The position numbers were made by a program, and so were the translations under genes. A model generated the notes under the pieces. The model was not told the origin of the DNA, did no database searches, and was given only the letters and a program-made list of their open reading frames with translations. Positions 27,854 through 36,212 of a stretch of DNA of 64,000 nucleotides are shown here, in pieces. The stretch comes from Hyphomicrobiales bacterium (GTDB lineage: Bacteria; Pseudomonadota; Alphaproteobacteria; Rhizobiales; Rhizobiaceae): the NCBI GenBank assembly GCA_900470195.1, contig UEIJ01000001.1, positions 467,921 through 531,920 on the forward strand, given 5' to 3'. Each line of letters begins with the position of its first letter. Within the stretch, counting starts at the first letter, position 1.

Positions 27854-28279
27854 TCAGTCATCGGATTCCTCCCTGCGCGACGGAATGTCATCGGGGATCT
27901 CGCTGAGAAAGCTGCTTCCCTGCTGGAGCCGCATGGCGAGGGTCTGTACGAAGCCCTCGAAACGCTCCTTGCCCTTGGCCTGGGCGGTCGCGTGAGCCTC
28001 TGAGGGAAGCGGCGGCGTGACAGTCAGCCAGTGGCAGACGAACAGCGCCAGCGTATCGGCGGTGAGACGCATGTCGCGTTCCAGCCGCGCCGTCTGGCGC
28101 GACATGCGGTCGAGCCGGCGGGTAAAGGCAGCCTCCCGCATGTCCTGGGCGTCGGGTGACAGGAAGGAAGCAATGGCCGCTTCCGCGACGGCCGATCGCG
28201 ACAGCTTGCGGCGGTCCGCGAGGTCGTTGAGCTTGGCGAGCAGGTCGGACGGAAGGGTCAGGCAAAGGCGTTCGCGCAT
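27854..28279 (-). CDS. CopG/ribbon-helix-helix protein upstream-coupled to traG
   Basis: A 141-residue protein. The N-terminal ribbon-helix-helix (RLCLTLPSDLLAKLNDLADR, LSRSAVAEAAI) is followed by a coiled-coil-like region (RRLDRMSRQTARLERDMR) and the hydrophobic TLALFVCHWLTVTPPLP. It lies 9 bases after traG. Genes of this type regularly follow or precede traG in this ICE family and are probably accessory or regulatory proteins of transfer. Confidence 0.75.
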   Translation of the reverse strand: MRERLCLTLPSDLLAKLNDLADRRKLSRSAVAEAAIASFLSPDAQDMREAAFTRRLDRMSRQTARLERDMRLTADTLALFVCHWLTVTPPLPSEAHATAQAKGKERFEGFVQTLAMRLQQGSSFLSEIPDDIPSRREESDD

Positions 28280-28288
28280 GGTCGATCC

Positions 28289-30289
28289 TCACATATCAAT
28301 ACCGTCATTCGGGTCCATGGGCGCTTGCCGGGCGAGACCGCGCATCTGGCGGCGCATGACCTGACGCTGCCGGGCGCTGTCTTCCTGATCGTCGCCGAGC
28401 AGGTGCTTGAACTCGTCTTCTGGCGTCGGCTCCTTCTTCTCGCGGACGATCTCGACATGTTCGGGCAGTTCGGGTTCACGGCGCAGGCTCGAATTGGCCG
28501 TGTCCTCCTTCCCCTTCTCGCCCCGTTCGGCGGCCGCGACCAGATCGGCGTCGGGCTTGAGCGGCTTGAGGTCCGACCAGCCATCGGGCCGCACCGATTT
28601 GGCGATCTTCGCCGGATCGGGCGGCGGCAGGATGCGTTCGGTGAGGCGGGGGTCGAGGAAATAGCGGGCCTTCTTCGCCCGGATCGGTGGGGTGCCTGCC
28701 ACCATGACGATCTCGTCGTCCGGGGGGAGTTGCATGATCTCGCCGGGGGTGAGGAGCTGGCGGGCGGTCTCGGAGCGCGACACCATGATGTGTCCCAGCC
28801 ACGGCGCCAGGCGGCTCCCGGCATAGTTCTGCATCGCCTTCATCTCGGTCGCCGTGCCAAGGGCGTCGGACACGCGCTTGGCGGTCCTCTCGTCGTTGGT
28901 GGCAAAGCTGACCCTGACATGGCAATTGTCGAGCACGCTATTGTGCTGGCCATAGGCTTTCTCGATCTGATTGAGGCTTTGGGCGATGAGGAACGATTTG
29001 ATCCCGTAGCCCGCGAGAAACGCCAACGACGACTCGAAGAAGTCCAATCTCCCCAAGGCGGGAAACTCATCGAGCAGCAACAGCACGCGATGCCGGCGGT
29101 CCTTGGCGTGGAGATCTTCCGTAAGCCTGCGGCCGATCTGGTTCAGCACGAGGCGGATCAAGGGCTTTGTCCGCGAGATGTCCGAAGGCGGCACCACGAG
29201 GTAGAGCGTCGAGGGTTGCGGGTCGGCGATCAGGTCGGCGATGCGCCAGTCGCAGCGGCTCGTCACGGCCGCGACGACGGGATCGCGATATAAGCCCAAG
29301 AAGGACATGGCGGTAGACAGCACGCCCGAACGCTCATTGTCGCTTTTGTTGAGCAGCTCGCGCGCCGACGACGCCACGACAGGGTGCGGTCCGGCCTCTC
29401 CTAGATGCCGCGTGGCCATCATGGCGTCCAGCGTGGCCTCGATCGTGCGGCGTGGATCGGAGAGGAACGCGGCAACGCCCGCCAGGGTTTTGTCCGGCTC
29501 GGCATAGAGCACATGCAGGATCGCGCCGACCAGCAGCGAGTGGCTGGTCTTTTCCCAATGCGACCTTTTCTCAAGGCTCCCTTCGGGATCGACCAGCACG
29601 TCCGAGATATTCTGGACGTCGCGCACCTCCCATTCGCCGCGCCGGACCTCGAGCAAGGGGTTGTAGGCGGCAGAGGCGACGTTGGTCGGATCGAAGAGAA
29701 GAACGCGGCCGTGCTTCGCCCTGAAGCCGGCGGTGAGCTGCCAGTTCTCCCCCTTGATGTCGTGGACGATGCAGCTCCCCGGCCAGGTCAGCAAACTCGG
29801 CACCACGAGCCCGACGCCTTTGCCCGACCGCGTCGGCGCGAAGCAGAGCACATGCTCCGGCCCGTCGTGCCGCAGGTAGTCGCGCTCGTATCGGCCGAGC
29901 ACCACGCCGTCCTGGCCGAGCAGGCCGGCGCCCTCGATCTCAGCCCGCTCGGCCCATCGTGCCGAACCGTAGGTGTCGATGTCGGACGCCTCGCGGGCGC
30001 GCATTACCGACATGGTGATGGCGACGGCGATGGACAGGAAGCCGCCCGAAGCCGCGATGATGCCGCCCTCGGCGAAGATGCGCGGGGCATAGGCTTCGTA
30101 GAAATACCACCACCAGAACAGCGCGGGCGGATAATAGACAGGCCAGCCGGCGACCTCGAACCACGCCGGCCCGAGTTGGGGCTGGAAGCCGAGCCGGAAG
30201 GCGACCCATTGCGTGCCGCCCCAGACCGAGGCGAGCACGATCAGGAAGACGATGCTGATCTGGCCCCAGAGGATTTTCGTGCCGGACAT
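28289..30289 (-). CDS. traG: Type IV coupling protein TraG (VirD4-like)
   Basis: A 666-residue inner-membrane ATPase that delivers the relaxase-DNA complex to the Trb channel. N-terminal helices (about 10-30, 48-68, 75-95) precede Walker A (PTRSGKGVGLVVPSLL, about residue 152), Walker B VLLLLDEFPALGRLD and IAQSLNQIEKAYG. The tail is charged and ends PMDPNDGIDM. It is 15 bases downstream of the relaxase gene. Length is typical. Confidence 0.95.
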   Translation of the reverse strand: MSGTKILWGQISIVFLIVLASVWGGTQWVAFRLGFQPQLGPAWFEVAGWPVYYPPALFWWWYFYEAYAPRIFAEGGIIAASGGFLSIAVAITMSVMRAREASDIDTYGSARWAERAEIEGAGLLGQDGVVLGRYERDYLRHDGPEHVLCFAPTRSGKGVGLVVPSLLTWPGSCIVHDIKGENWQLTAGFRAKHGRVLLFDPTNVASAAYNPLLEVRRGEWEVRDVQNISDVLVDPEGSLEKRSHWEKTSHSLLVGAILHVLYAEPDKTLAGVAAFLSDPRRTIEATLDAMMATRHLGEAGPHPVVASSARELLNKSDNERSGVLSTAMSFLGLYRDPVVAAVTSRCDWRIADLIADPQPSTLYLVVPPSDISRTKPLIRLVLNQIGRRLTEDLHAKDRRHRVLLLLDEFPALGRLDFFESSLAFLAGYGIKSFLIAQSLNQIEKAYGQHNSVLDNCHVRVSFATNDERTAKRVSDALGTATEMKAMQNYAGSRLAPWLGHIMVSRSETARQLLTPGEIMQLPPDDEIVMVAGTPPIRAKKARYFLDPRLTERILPPPDPAKIAKSVRPDGWSDLKPLKPDADLVAAAERGEKGKEDTANSSLRREPELPEHVEIVREKKEPTPEDEFKHLLGDDQEDSARQRQVMRRQMRGLARQAPMDPNDGIDM

Positions 30290-30304
30290 GGGAGGTTCCT
30301 TTCA

Positions 30305-32092
30305 TCAGAGGCTGAGGTCACGCTTGCGACCGAGCGACCAGTCGATGCCGCCCCCGCCGCGCGCGACGCCGGAGATGTGCTGGCCGAGCTTGTGTTCGAT
30401 CTCGCGGGACCAGGGGACGAGCTGGAAGCCGCGCCCGCCATCGGGGGCGAAGCCCTCGATCACGGCGAAGCGGCCGGAGGAAAGCGCGAGCTGGCGGCGA
30501 TAGGTGCCGGCGACATATTCGCCGGCCTGCGACTTCACATGCGCAAGCCCGGTCTCGGCCGAGAGCTGCTCGCCCACGGCGTCGAGTTCGCGCCGGCGCA
30601 GAGTCGCCAGCAGATTGCGTTGCAGGACGATCCGCTGGCCCTCGCGCCGGGCGAGTCCTTCATCGGCCAGATGCTCGGCCCGCGCGTCCATCGCCTCGCT
30701 CACCTCGCGGCCGAAGCCGCTGGCGCCGAGCGGCATGGGCTCACGTTCGACGAGCCGGTGATCGAGCCAGGTCGCGCCGGGCGCGGTGATCTGGCTCTGG
30801 AGATCGAGGTCGGATCGGTTGGCGAGGACGATGGTGGGCCGGGGATCGTCCGGACCGCCGAAGCGGCGGACCTCGACGATGCCGCCGATCGGCGGCGCGT
30901 GCTCGAACGCCTCGATGCCGCGCAGCCGGACATGATGGGCGCGGCCGTCCGTGCCGTCGATCACGGCATAGGCTTCGCCGGTCAGCTCGTCATGGAGGCC
31001 CTTGTCGACCAGCCGGCCGATGACAGGCGGGCCGTCCTTGGTGGCGTCGATCGTGAAGTCGGCAACGCCGCGTTCCTCGCCCAGCCCCGCGAAGGCGCGG
31101 TGCATGGTCTTGATGATGTCGCCGCGCGAACCGAGATCGCGCAGCGTTCGCTCCGCTCCTGGCTCGACGAACCATTCGTTGACACCGGCATCGGCGGCGA
31201 GGCCGAGCTTTTCGAGATGGCGCAGACGCGCGACCAGCAGGCGGCGGATTTCGGGATCGTCCGGCCCCTTCGCCTCGGGCCGCAGGTCGATATAGCCCAG
31301 CTCGTTGGCCTGGCGTGCGATCTCCCGATCGAGGCGCGTCCAGCGTTCGGCATCGACTTCGCGCGTGAGGCTGGAGCGGATCTCGTGTTCCGGTTTGGGG
31401 CCGAGTTCGGCATCGACCAGTTCCTCGGCGCGTCCGCGCAGGCCGTGGCTGATATAGTCGCGCGAGATGACAAGATCGGCCCCGGTCTCGTCCACGCCGC
31501 GCACCAGCAGATGCACATGCGGATTGTCCGTGTTCCAATGATCGACAGCGATCCAGTCGAGCCGGGTGCCAAGGTCGGCCTCCATTTGCTTGGCGAGATC
31601 GCGGGCGAAGGCGCGCAGGTCTTCCATCTCGCCCGCGTCTTCCGGGGAGATGATGAAGCGGAAATGGTGCCGGTCGTCCTGGCAGCGATCGGCGAAGGCG
31701 AGATCGTCGGCGCGGTCGGTCTCGGCGTCGAACATGACGCCCTTCTCGCCGTCGCGGCTGACGCCCTCGCGCTTCAGATAGGAGAGGTGCGCGGAGATCG
31801 GCGCGGAGCGGAAGGCGCGGCCCCGGTGGCGCGCGATGCGCACCTGGGCGACGACGCGGCGATGCGAGCCGAGCAGGTGGCTACGCGATACGACATTGCG
31901 GCCGCGGCCGAAAGTCGAGCGGCCCGAGCCGCCGCCTCTGCGCCCCGATCCAGATGCCGAGCCGCTGGCGGGCGCATTGCTCGCCTGCTTGGCGGCGCGC
32001 AGCACCTGGTTGATGAAGGTCTTGGTGCGCGGCGCGCGGCTCGAGCGCGGCTTGCCGGGGCGGATGCGAAACTCGTTGTCGTCGCCGCTCAT
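30305..32092 (-). CDS. VirD2-like relaxase with DUF3363 domain
   Basis: A 595-residue protein predicted to nick oriT and stay covalently bound to the transferred strand. The N-terminal basic, Ser/Gly-rich region precedes the nuclease core. The metal-binding histidine triad is DHWNTDNPHVHLLVRG (about 163-178), preceded by HHFRFIISPEDAGEM. The C-terminal half is the DUF3363 region (VIEGFAPDGGRGFQLVPWSR near the end). Start ATG at 32092 is chosen because homology starts there; the open frame continues into the oriT region. Adjacent traG and upstream inverted repeats support the role. Confidence 0.92.
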   Translation of the reverse strand: MSGDDNEFRIRPGKPRSSRAPRTKTFINQVLRAAKQASNAPASGSASGSGRRGGGSGRSTFGRGRNVVSRSHLLGSHRRVVAQVRIARHRGRAFRSAPISAHLSYLKREGVSRDGEKGVMFDAETDRADDLAFADRCQDDRHHFRFIISPEDAGEMEDLRAFARDLAKQMEADLGTRLDWIAVDHWNTDNPHVHLLVRGVDETGADLVISRDYISHGLRGRAEELVDAELGPKPEHEIRSSLTREVDAERWTRLDREIARQANELGYIDLRPEAKGPDDPEIRRLLVARLRHLEKLGLAADAGVNEWFVEPGAERTLRDLGSRGDIIKTMHRAFAGLGEERGVADFTIDATKDGPPVIGRLVDKGLHDELTGEAYAVIDGTDGRAHHVRLRGIEAFEHAPPIGGIVEVRRFGGPDDPRPTIVLANRSDLDLQSQITAPGATWLDHRLVEREPMPLGASGFGREVSEAMDARAEHLADEGLARREGQRIVLQRNLLATLRRRELDAVGEQLSAETGLAHVKSQAGEYVAGTYRRQLALSSGRFAVIEGFAPDGGRGFQLVPWSREIEHKLGQHISGVARGGGGIDWSLGRKRDLSL

Positions 32093-32140
32093 GCGCGCCT
32101 CCACCGAGGCACGGCGAAGCCGCCCATACGAAGTGACTTT

Positions 32141-32234
32141 GATTTTGCTTGCAAAATCGCCCATGCGTATGCACGACCGACCGCCATATGCGCAAAACAC
32201 CAAGCCATTCCAATGGCTTGACGGTGGTTTGCGC
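32141..32234. other. Candidate origin of transfer (oriT)
   Basis: Between the relaxase gene and the lytic transglycosylase gene lie three inverted repeats in 94 bases: GATTTTGC-TT-GCAAAATC at 32141-32158; CAAGCCATT-CC-AATGGCTTG at 32201-32220; and an outer pair GCGCAAAACACC (32190-32201) with GGTGGTTTGCGC (32223-32234), 11 of 12 matching, enclosing the second. An intergenic location immediately upstream of the relaxase gene with nested dyads is typical of oriT. The nic base cannot be placed. Confidence 0.65.
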
Positions 32235-32339
32235 AGGCGCTTTTATCTTGCCGTATTCCAGTCGCCGTGCCCCTTCCGGCGCGCGACCCTTCCTTTCCTT
32301 TCCGGCACTCCGCTACAGCGCGAAACCGTGCGATCCAGC

Positions 32340-33107
32340 TCACGGCGCACCTCCCGAGGGCGGACGCGCGACGAATAGCGCCTCGGCGGGAGCCGGCGCG
32401 AGCGAAGCAGGCGACGCGGCGGGCGCATCCGAAGGTGCGCCACCGCTGCGTTCGCCGTGCCGTCCGAACGCCGATTCCGAGCCGCCCTGAGCCGTGACGA
32501 AGAGCGGAGCATCGCGCCAGTCGGTGACGCGCGGTGCGCCAGCCAGAGCGCCGGGCGCGAGCGGCTCGCCGCCGAGAAGGGGAACGAGCGTGGCGACGTA
32601 TTCGCGCGTTTCCCGAGGTAGCTCCCGAACACCCGCGAGATACTCGTCGTAGCGGCCGGGTCCGGCATTGTAGGCCGCGAGCATGCCGCCGATGGTGCGG
32701 TAGCGGTCCCACATCGCGCGCAGATAGGCCGTGCCTGCGACTATATTGTCGCGCGGCTGGAAGGGATCGCCGCCGAGCCGGTAAAGGGCGCGCTGTTCCT
32801 CCCAAGTGGCGGGCATGAGTTGCATCAACCCCATCGCCCCGGCCGGCGAGACGGCGACGGGATCGCCGCTGCTTTCGGCGGCGAGAACGGCGACGATCCA
32901 GCCAACCGGGATGCTGAAGCGTTGCGCGGCGTCGGCAATATTGGCGGCATAGGGACCACCGATCTCCGGCCGTCCGGCCTGCACGGTCTCTGCCAGAGCC
33001 GGAGGCGCTGGCGAGAGGCCGAGAGCGAGGCCGGAAAGGAGAAAGAGGAGCGCCGGGTGTCGGACGGCGGGAAACCGCCCGACGTTGGAAAGACGTTGAA
33101 CCGTCAC
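32340..33107 (-). CDS. Lytic transglycosylase (conjugation peptidoglycanase, TrbN/VirB1-like)
   Basis: A 255-residue secreted muramidase that opens peptidoglycan for the transfer channel. The signal peptide lies near residues 10-35 (ALLFLLSGLALGLSP). The SLT domain has catalytic Glu in VLAAESSGDPVAVSPAGAMG and then LMQLMPATW and AAYNAGPGRYDEY. The C-terminal Ala/Pro-rich tail is low complexity. The GTG start (33107) overlaps the DUF736 stop. About 100 bases between this gene and oriT (32235-32339) are plain. Confidence 0.9.
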   Translation of the reverse strand: MTVQRLSNVGRFPAVRHPALLFLLSGLALGLSPAPPALAETVQAGRPEIGGPYAANIADAAQRFSIPVGWIVAVLAAESSGDPVAVSPAGAMGLMQLMPATWEEQRALYRLGGDPFQPRDNIVAGTAYLRAMWDRYRTIGGMLAAYNAGPGRYDEYLAGVRELPRETREYVATLVPLLGGEPLAPGALAGAPRVTDWRDAPLFVTAQGGSESAFGRHGERSGGAPSDAPAASPASLAPAPAEALFVARPPSGGAP

Positions 33108-33445
33108 TTGTCGGCCCCTTCGGACCGCTTCGTCCTCTGGTCGTTGGTGTGCAGGCTCCAGGCGGTGTCGTCGTCGCCGTCGCGGAACAGGTTGGCGCGC
33201 AGCCAACCGAACAGCGGGCTGTAGATCTCGACGGAGACGAACTCGCCGGCCTTTTCACCGACATGCGACCAGCCCGCCCCGATGTCGCGGCCGTCTTCGC
33301 CGCCGAGCAGGATGCGGTAGGCGGGCGCGTTCTCGGCCTCCGAAGGTTTGGCCGGGACGAAGGTGAGCGGGGCGTCGATTCCGAGCGCCTCGACGCGGCC
33401 GGTGAAGCCGGTTTCCGTGCGGGTGAAACTGCCAATATCAGCCAT
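33104..33445 (-). CDS. DUF736 protein
   Basis: A 113-residue soluble protein with the DUF736 signatures MADIGSFTRTETGFTGRVEA at the N-terminus and a central HVGEKAGEFVSVEIYSP. DUF736 proteins are small beta-rich proteins almost confined to plasmids and ICEs of Proteobacteria. Function is unknown to me. It is coupled to the transglycosylase gene. Confidence 0.88.
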   Translation of the reverse strand: MADIGSFTRTETGFTGRVEALGIDAPLTFVPAKPSEAENAPAYRILLGGEDGRDIGAGWSHVGEKAGEFVSVEIYSPLFGWLRANLFRDGDDDTAWSLHTNDQRTKRSEGADK

Positions 33446-33480
33446 GATTTTGTCTCCTGTGGTTGATGGTTGGGGGTAGC

Positions 33481-34041
33481 TCACGGCTCCAGGGCCGGAT
33501 CGGTGAAGCGCCAGCGGAAGCGGCCGTCGCCGTATTCGTCTGTCCAGATCGGCGTCGCGCGGGCGATGACGGCGGAGGCCGGAAGCGCACCGAAGTAGCG
33601 GCCGTCGAGGCTGTCGGCGGCGTCCCAATTCATCAGGAACAGCTCGCCCTCGGCGACTGTTCGGCAGCCCTGCCATTGCGGCAGATCGCGGCCGAAGCGG
33701 TCGCGCGGCTGCGCGTCGCCATAAGCGTGATCGTAGGCGATGACGGTCGCGCCACGGCGGCAGACCTCGGCGCCGGGCAGAGCCAGCACTCGCTTGATGA
33801 GCGGCACGCCGCGCGGCAGGTAACCGCGCGCGTCGAGGAAGGCGGCGAGGTCATCGGGCGGCAGCATGGCGAGCAGATCGCCGACCTCGATCGTCGTGAC
33901 CGGAGCAAGCGAATAGAGGCCGACCGCGACGCTTCCCGATGCGTTCCAGATGAAGCGCGGCGCATGGCCGGTGACGATCGGCGCAGCGACCAGCGCGGCG
34001 CCGGCCAGCATGGCGAGCAGCGTGAAACTGCGCGGGCTCAT
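33481..34041 (-). CDS. traF: TraF-like S26 signal peptidase
   Basis: A 186-residue membrane protease. One N-terminal helix (about 5-24) is followed by the catalytic-Ser region IWNASGSVAVGLYSL (about 32-46), the catalytic-Lys segment PLIKRVLALPGAEVC (about 79-93) and the late GELFLMNWDAADSLDGRY. TraF homologues of RP4 cyclise or process the TrbC pilin. The start overlaps the DUF2840 stop. Confidence 0.92.
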   Translation of the reverse strand: MSPRSFTLLAMLAGAALVAAPIVTGHAPRFIWNASGSVAVGLYSLAPVTTIEVGDLLAMLPPDDLAAFLDARGYLPRGVPLIKRVLALPGAEVCRRGATVIAYDHAYGDAQPRDRFGRDLPQWQGCRTVAEGELFLMNWDAADSLDGRYFGALPASAVIARATPIWTDEYGDGRFRWRFTDPALEP

Positions 34042-34556
34042 GGCATGATGCTCCTGCGCGCAAGCCAGGCATTGTGCTGGTCGCCTGAATAAAGGCGCGG
34101 TTCCACACCGGCGGTCAGCCGGTTGTGGACGTGCCGCCAATAGGCGGGCGCGGCGTCGGCCGGGTCGATGCCAAGGGCTTCGATCGTGTCTGTGAGCTGA
34201 AGCACGCGCTCGACCTTCGGCCAGCCGTGGAGCTTCAGGAGAAGATCGCCGCCGGGGCGGACGAAGGGCAGCGTTTGGCAAGGCTCGCCGCGACCGATGG
34301 CGCGCAGGATGTCGATGCGGGAAACCACGGTGCCGTAGTCGTTGGACGCCCAGCGGACGAAGGCGAAGACGCTGTTCGGCGCGAAGCCGACGACGCGGCT
34401 GCGCCGGTCGATCGTCCGCTGGTAGATCGGATGGCCGAAGCGGATGCGGTGCTCGATCCGGCCTTCCTCCCATGTGAGATGAACCAGCGTGGTGAAGGGC
34501 GGCGCGTCCTTCGGCAGCGCATGGCCACCCATGCGGCGGTTGTCGAAGCCGGTCAT
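34038..34556 (-). CDS. DUF2840 protein
   Basis: A 172-residue protein with the DUF2840 pattern (HLTWEEGRIEHRIRFGHP, then VFAFVRWASNDYGTVVSRID and LQLTDTIEALGIDP). It is a conserved member of the traF-DUF2840-parA block in alphaproteobacterial ICEs. No catalytic motif is visible. Coupled at both ends by four-base overlaps. Confidence 0.82.
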   Translation of the reverse strand: MTGFDNRRMGGHALPKDAPPFTTLVHLTWEEGRIEHRIRFGHPIYQRTIDRRSRVVGFAPNSVFAFVRWASNDYGTVVSRIDILRAIGRGEPCQTLPFVRPGGDLLLKLHGWPKVERVLQLTDTIEALGIDPADAAPAYWRHVHNRLTAGVEPRLYSGDQHNAWLARRSIMP

Positions 34557-34807
34557 GGCGTGCCCCCATCGGCAGGCGGGAACTCCCGCGCGAGGAGGTC
34601 GCGCAGCATGTCGGCAACCGTGACGCCGCGCTGGAAGGCCGCGATCTTGATGCGGCCGCGCAGCGCCGGCGTGATGTCCACGGTCAGCCGCGCCGAGTAG
34701 GCGTCGGCGGCATCCGTGCGCGGCGGCGGCGCGTCGGCGGCCTTGATCCAGCTATCGGGATCGGCCGGGCGGATGGCGAAGCCGCGCTTGTCCGTGCCGG
34801 CCGTCAT
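34553..34807 (-). CDS. Ribbon-helix-helix protein (ParB/ParG-like accessory)
   Basis: An 84-residue protein with a disordered N-terminus and a C-terminal ribbon-helix-helix (ARLTVDITPALRGRIKIAAF, RGVTVADMLRDLLARE). In size and domain order it resembles ParG/Omega-type small centromere-binding partners of ParA; parA lies one gene upstream. Alternatively it is an operon repressor. Confidence 0.75.
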   Translation of the reverse strand: MTAGTDKRGFAIRPADPDSWIKAADAPPPRTDAADAYSARLTVDITPALRGRIKIAAFQRGVTVADMLRDLLAREFPPADGGTP

Positions 34808-35562
34808 GACGGGCCTCCGTCATGGAACGGCAGCACGCTGGCGATGCGGTCGCGGGCGCGGTCGGCCATCGTCGGGTCGATCTCGCAGCCGATATAGCGC
34901 CGGCCGGAGAGCCGGCAGGCTTCCCCGGCCGCGCCGGAGCCGGCGAACCAATCGCCGACCAGGCCACCTTCCGGGCAGCTTGTGCGGATGAGGATTTCGA
35001 GAAGCGCGGACGGCTTTTCAGTCGGGTGGATCGCGCGGCCGTGGCAGTTGCGCAGATAGATGACCGACCGCATGAGGCGCGGCCCGCCGTCGTGGCTGAC
35101 ATAGTGGCCAGCATCAATCTGGCCGGTATGGGGCGGACGCTGCTTGCGTCGCACGGTCCGGGCTGTCGCGTCGGGCGTGGTCTGGACGTCGTTGTAGATG
35201 TCGCGCCAGGGCGTCTCGGCCGGATAGAACTGGACGGCCAGCTCATGCACGCGCTTGAAGCGGTCCGCATGGAAACCGGTGCCGTTCTGCTTCTCCCAGA
35301 CGATCTCCTGGGCGAGCCGTAGGCCCGCGTCCGCGAAGCGGTCGGCGGTCGCCATGAAGCTGCGCAGCGAACCGAAGACCCACATCGAGCCGGTCGGCGC
35401 AAGCGCCCCGCGCGCGAGCGACAGCCAGCCCTCGACGCGGCGATCCCAGGCGAGCGATGTGTCGCCGTAAGGGGGATCGGCGAGGATCATGTCGTAGGGG
35501 CCGTGCGCCGGCATGCGGTCGCGGCAGTCGCCGGACAGGATAATCTCGGGGAGCACCATCAT
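34804..35562 (-). CDS. Type II-like DNA methyltransferase (N6-adenine or N4-cytosine), beta-class order
   Basis: A 252-residue enzyme. Motif IV is DPPYGDTS (residues 29-36), a target-recognition stretch follows (about 100-170), then HPTEKP (about 179-184) and motif I VGDWFAGSGAAGEA (about 202-215). DPPY before FAGSG is the beta-class arrangement. No restriction endonuclease is adjacent, so it is an orphan methylase. It overlaps parA and the RHH gene, which suggests self-protection of the incoming element or control of replication/partition by methylation. Confidence 0.88.
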   Translation of the reverse strand: MMVLPEIILSGDCRDRMPAHGPYDMILADPPYGDTSLAWDRRVEGWLSLARGALAPTGSMWVFGSLRSFMATADRFADAGLRLAQEIVWEKQNGTGFHADRFKRVHELAVQFYPAETPWRDIYNDVQTTPDATARTVRRKQRPPHTGQIDAGHYVSHDGGPRLMRSVIYLRNCHGRAIHPTEKPSALLEILIRTSCPEGGLVGDWFAGSGAAGEACRLSGRRYIGCEIDPTMADRARDRIASVLPFHDGGPS

Positions 35563-36212
35563 GGCGCGGTCCTCCCGATGCAGAGGCGCCCGACTTCGGC
35601 CGCCAGCGCCGCGATCTCGCGCGCGGCCGGCGACTGGCGGTCGATGTCCGAGACGAGCCGTCCGGTCTGGGCAGCGTCGGCGAAGACGACACGCTGGCCG
35701 ACCATGGCGGCGAGCAGGGGCGGATCGTGGTCGGCCAGCGTCTCGGCCGTCTCGCGGGCGATGACAGTTCGTGCGCCGCAGCGATTGAGCACGAAACGGG
35801 CGACGAGCTGCGGCCGGTAGATCCGGGCCTCGGCGAGCAGCGCCAGCATCTCGGCCGAGGCCCAGCCGTCGAGCGGTGACGGCTGCACCGGGATCAGCAC
35901 GAGGTCGGCGGCGAGCAGCGCGGAGCGCATGAGGCCGGCGACACGCGGCGGGCCGTCTATGACGACGTGATCGACGTCGCGCGCGAGTTCGGGTGCCTCG
36001 CGATGCAGCGTATCGCGTGCCAGGCCGACGACGCCGAACAGGCGCGGTAGGCTCTCGCGCGAACGCTGCTGTGACCAGTCGAGGGCTGAGCCCTGCGGGT
36101 CGGCGTCGACCAAGGTGACGCGGCTCCCGCGCATCGCCAACTCGCCGGCGAGATGTAGGGCGAGCGTCGTCTTACCGACGCCGCCTTTCTGGTTGAGAAG
36201 CGCGACGATCAT
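35559..36212 (-). CDS. parA: ParA-family partition ATPase
   Basis: A 217-residue deviant-Walker ATPase. MIVALLNQKGGVGKTTLALH gives the signature KGGVGKT at residues 9-15; LVDADPQGSALDW and VVIDGPPRVA follow. It lacks an N-terminal DNA-binding extension (type Ib-like). It overlaps repA and the methylase by four bases and probably works with the small RHH protein and/or the distant ParB to partition the excised circle. Confidence 0.92.
   Translation of the reverse strand: MIVALLNQKGGVGKTTLALHLAGELAMRGSRVTLVDADPQGSALDWSQQRSRESLPRLFGVVGLARDTLHREAPELARDVDHVVIDGPPRVAGLMRSALLAADLVLIPVQPSPLDGWASAEMLALLAEARIYRPQLVARFVLNRCGARTVIARETAETLADHDPPLLAAMVGQRVVFADAAQTGRLVSDIDRQSPAAREIAALAAEVGRLCIGRTAP

Noticed and set aside
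29405..32221. 938-codon open frame on + opposite traG and the relaxase
   Set aside because: Spans two well-supported minus genes and their junction; low-complexity translation.
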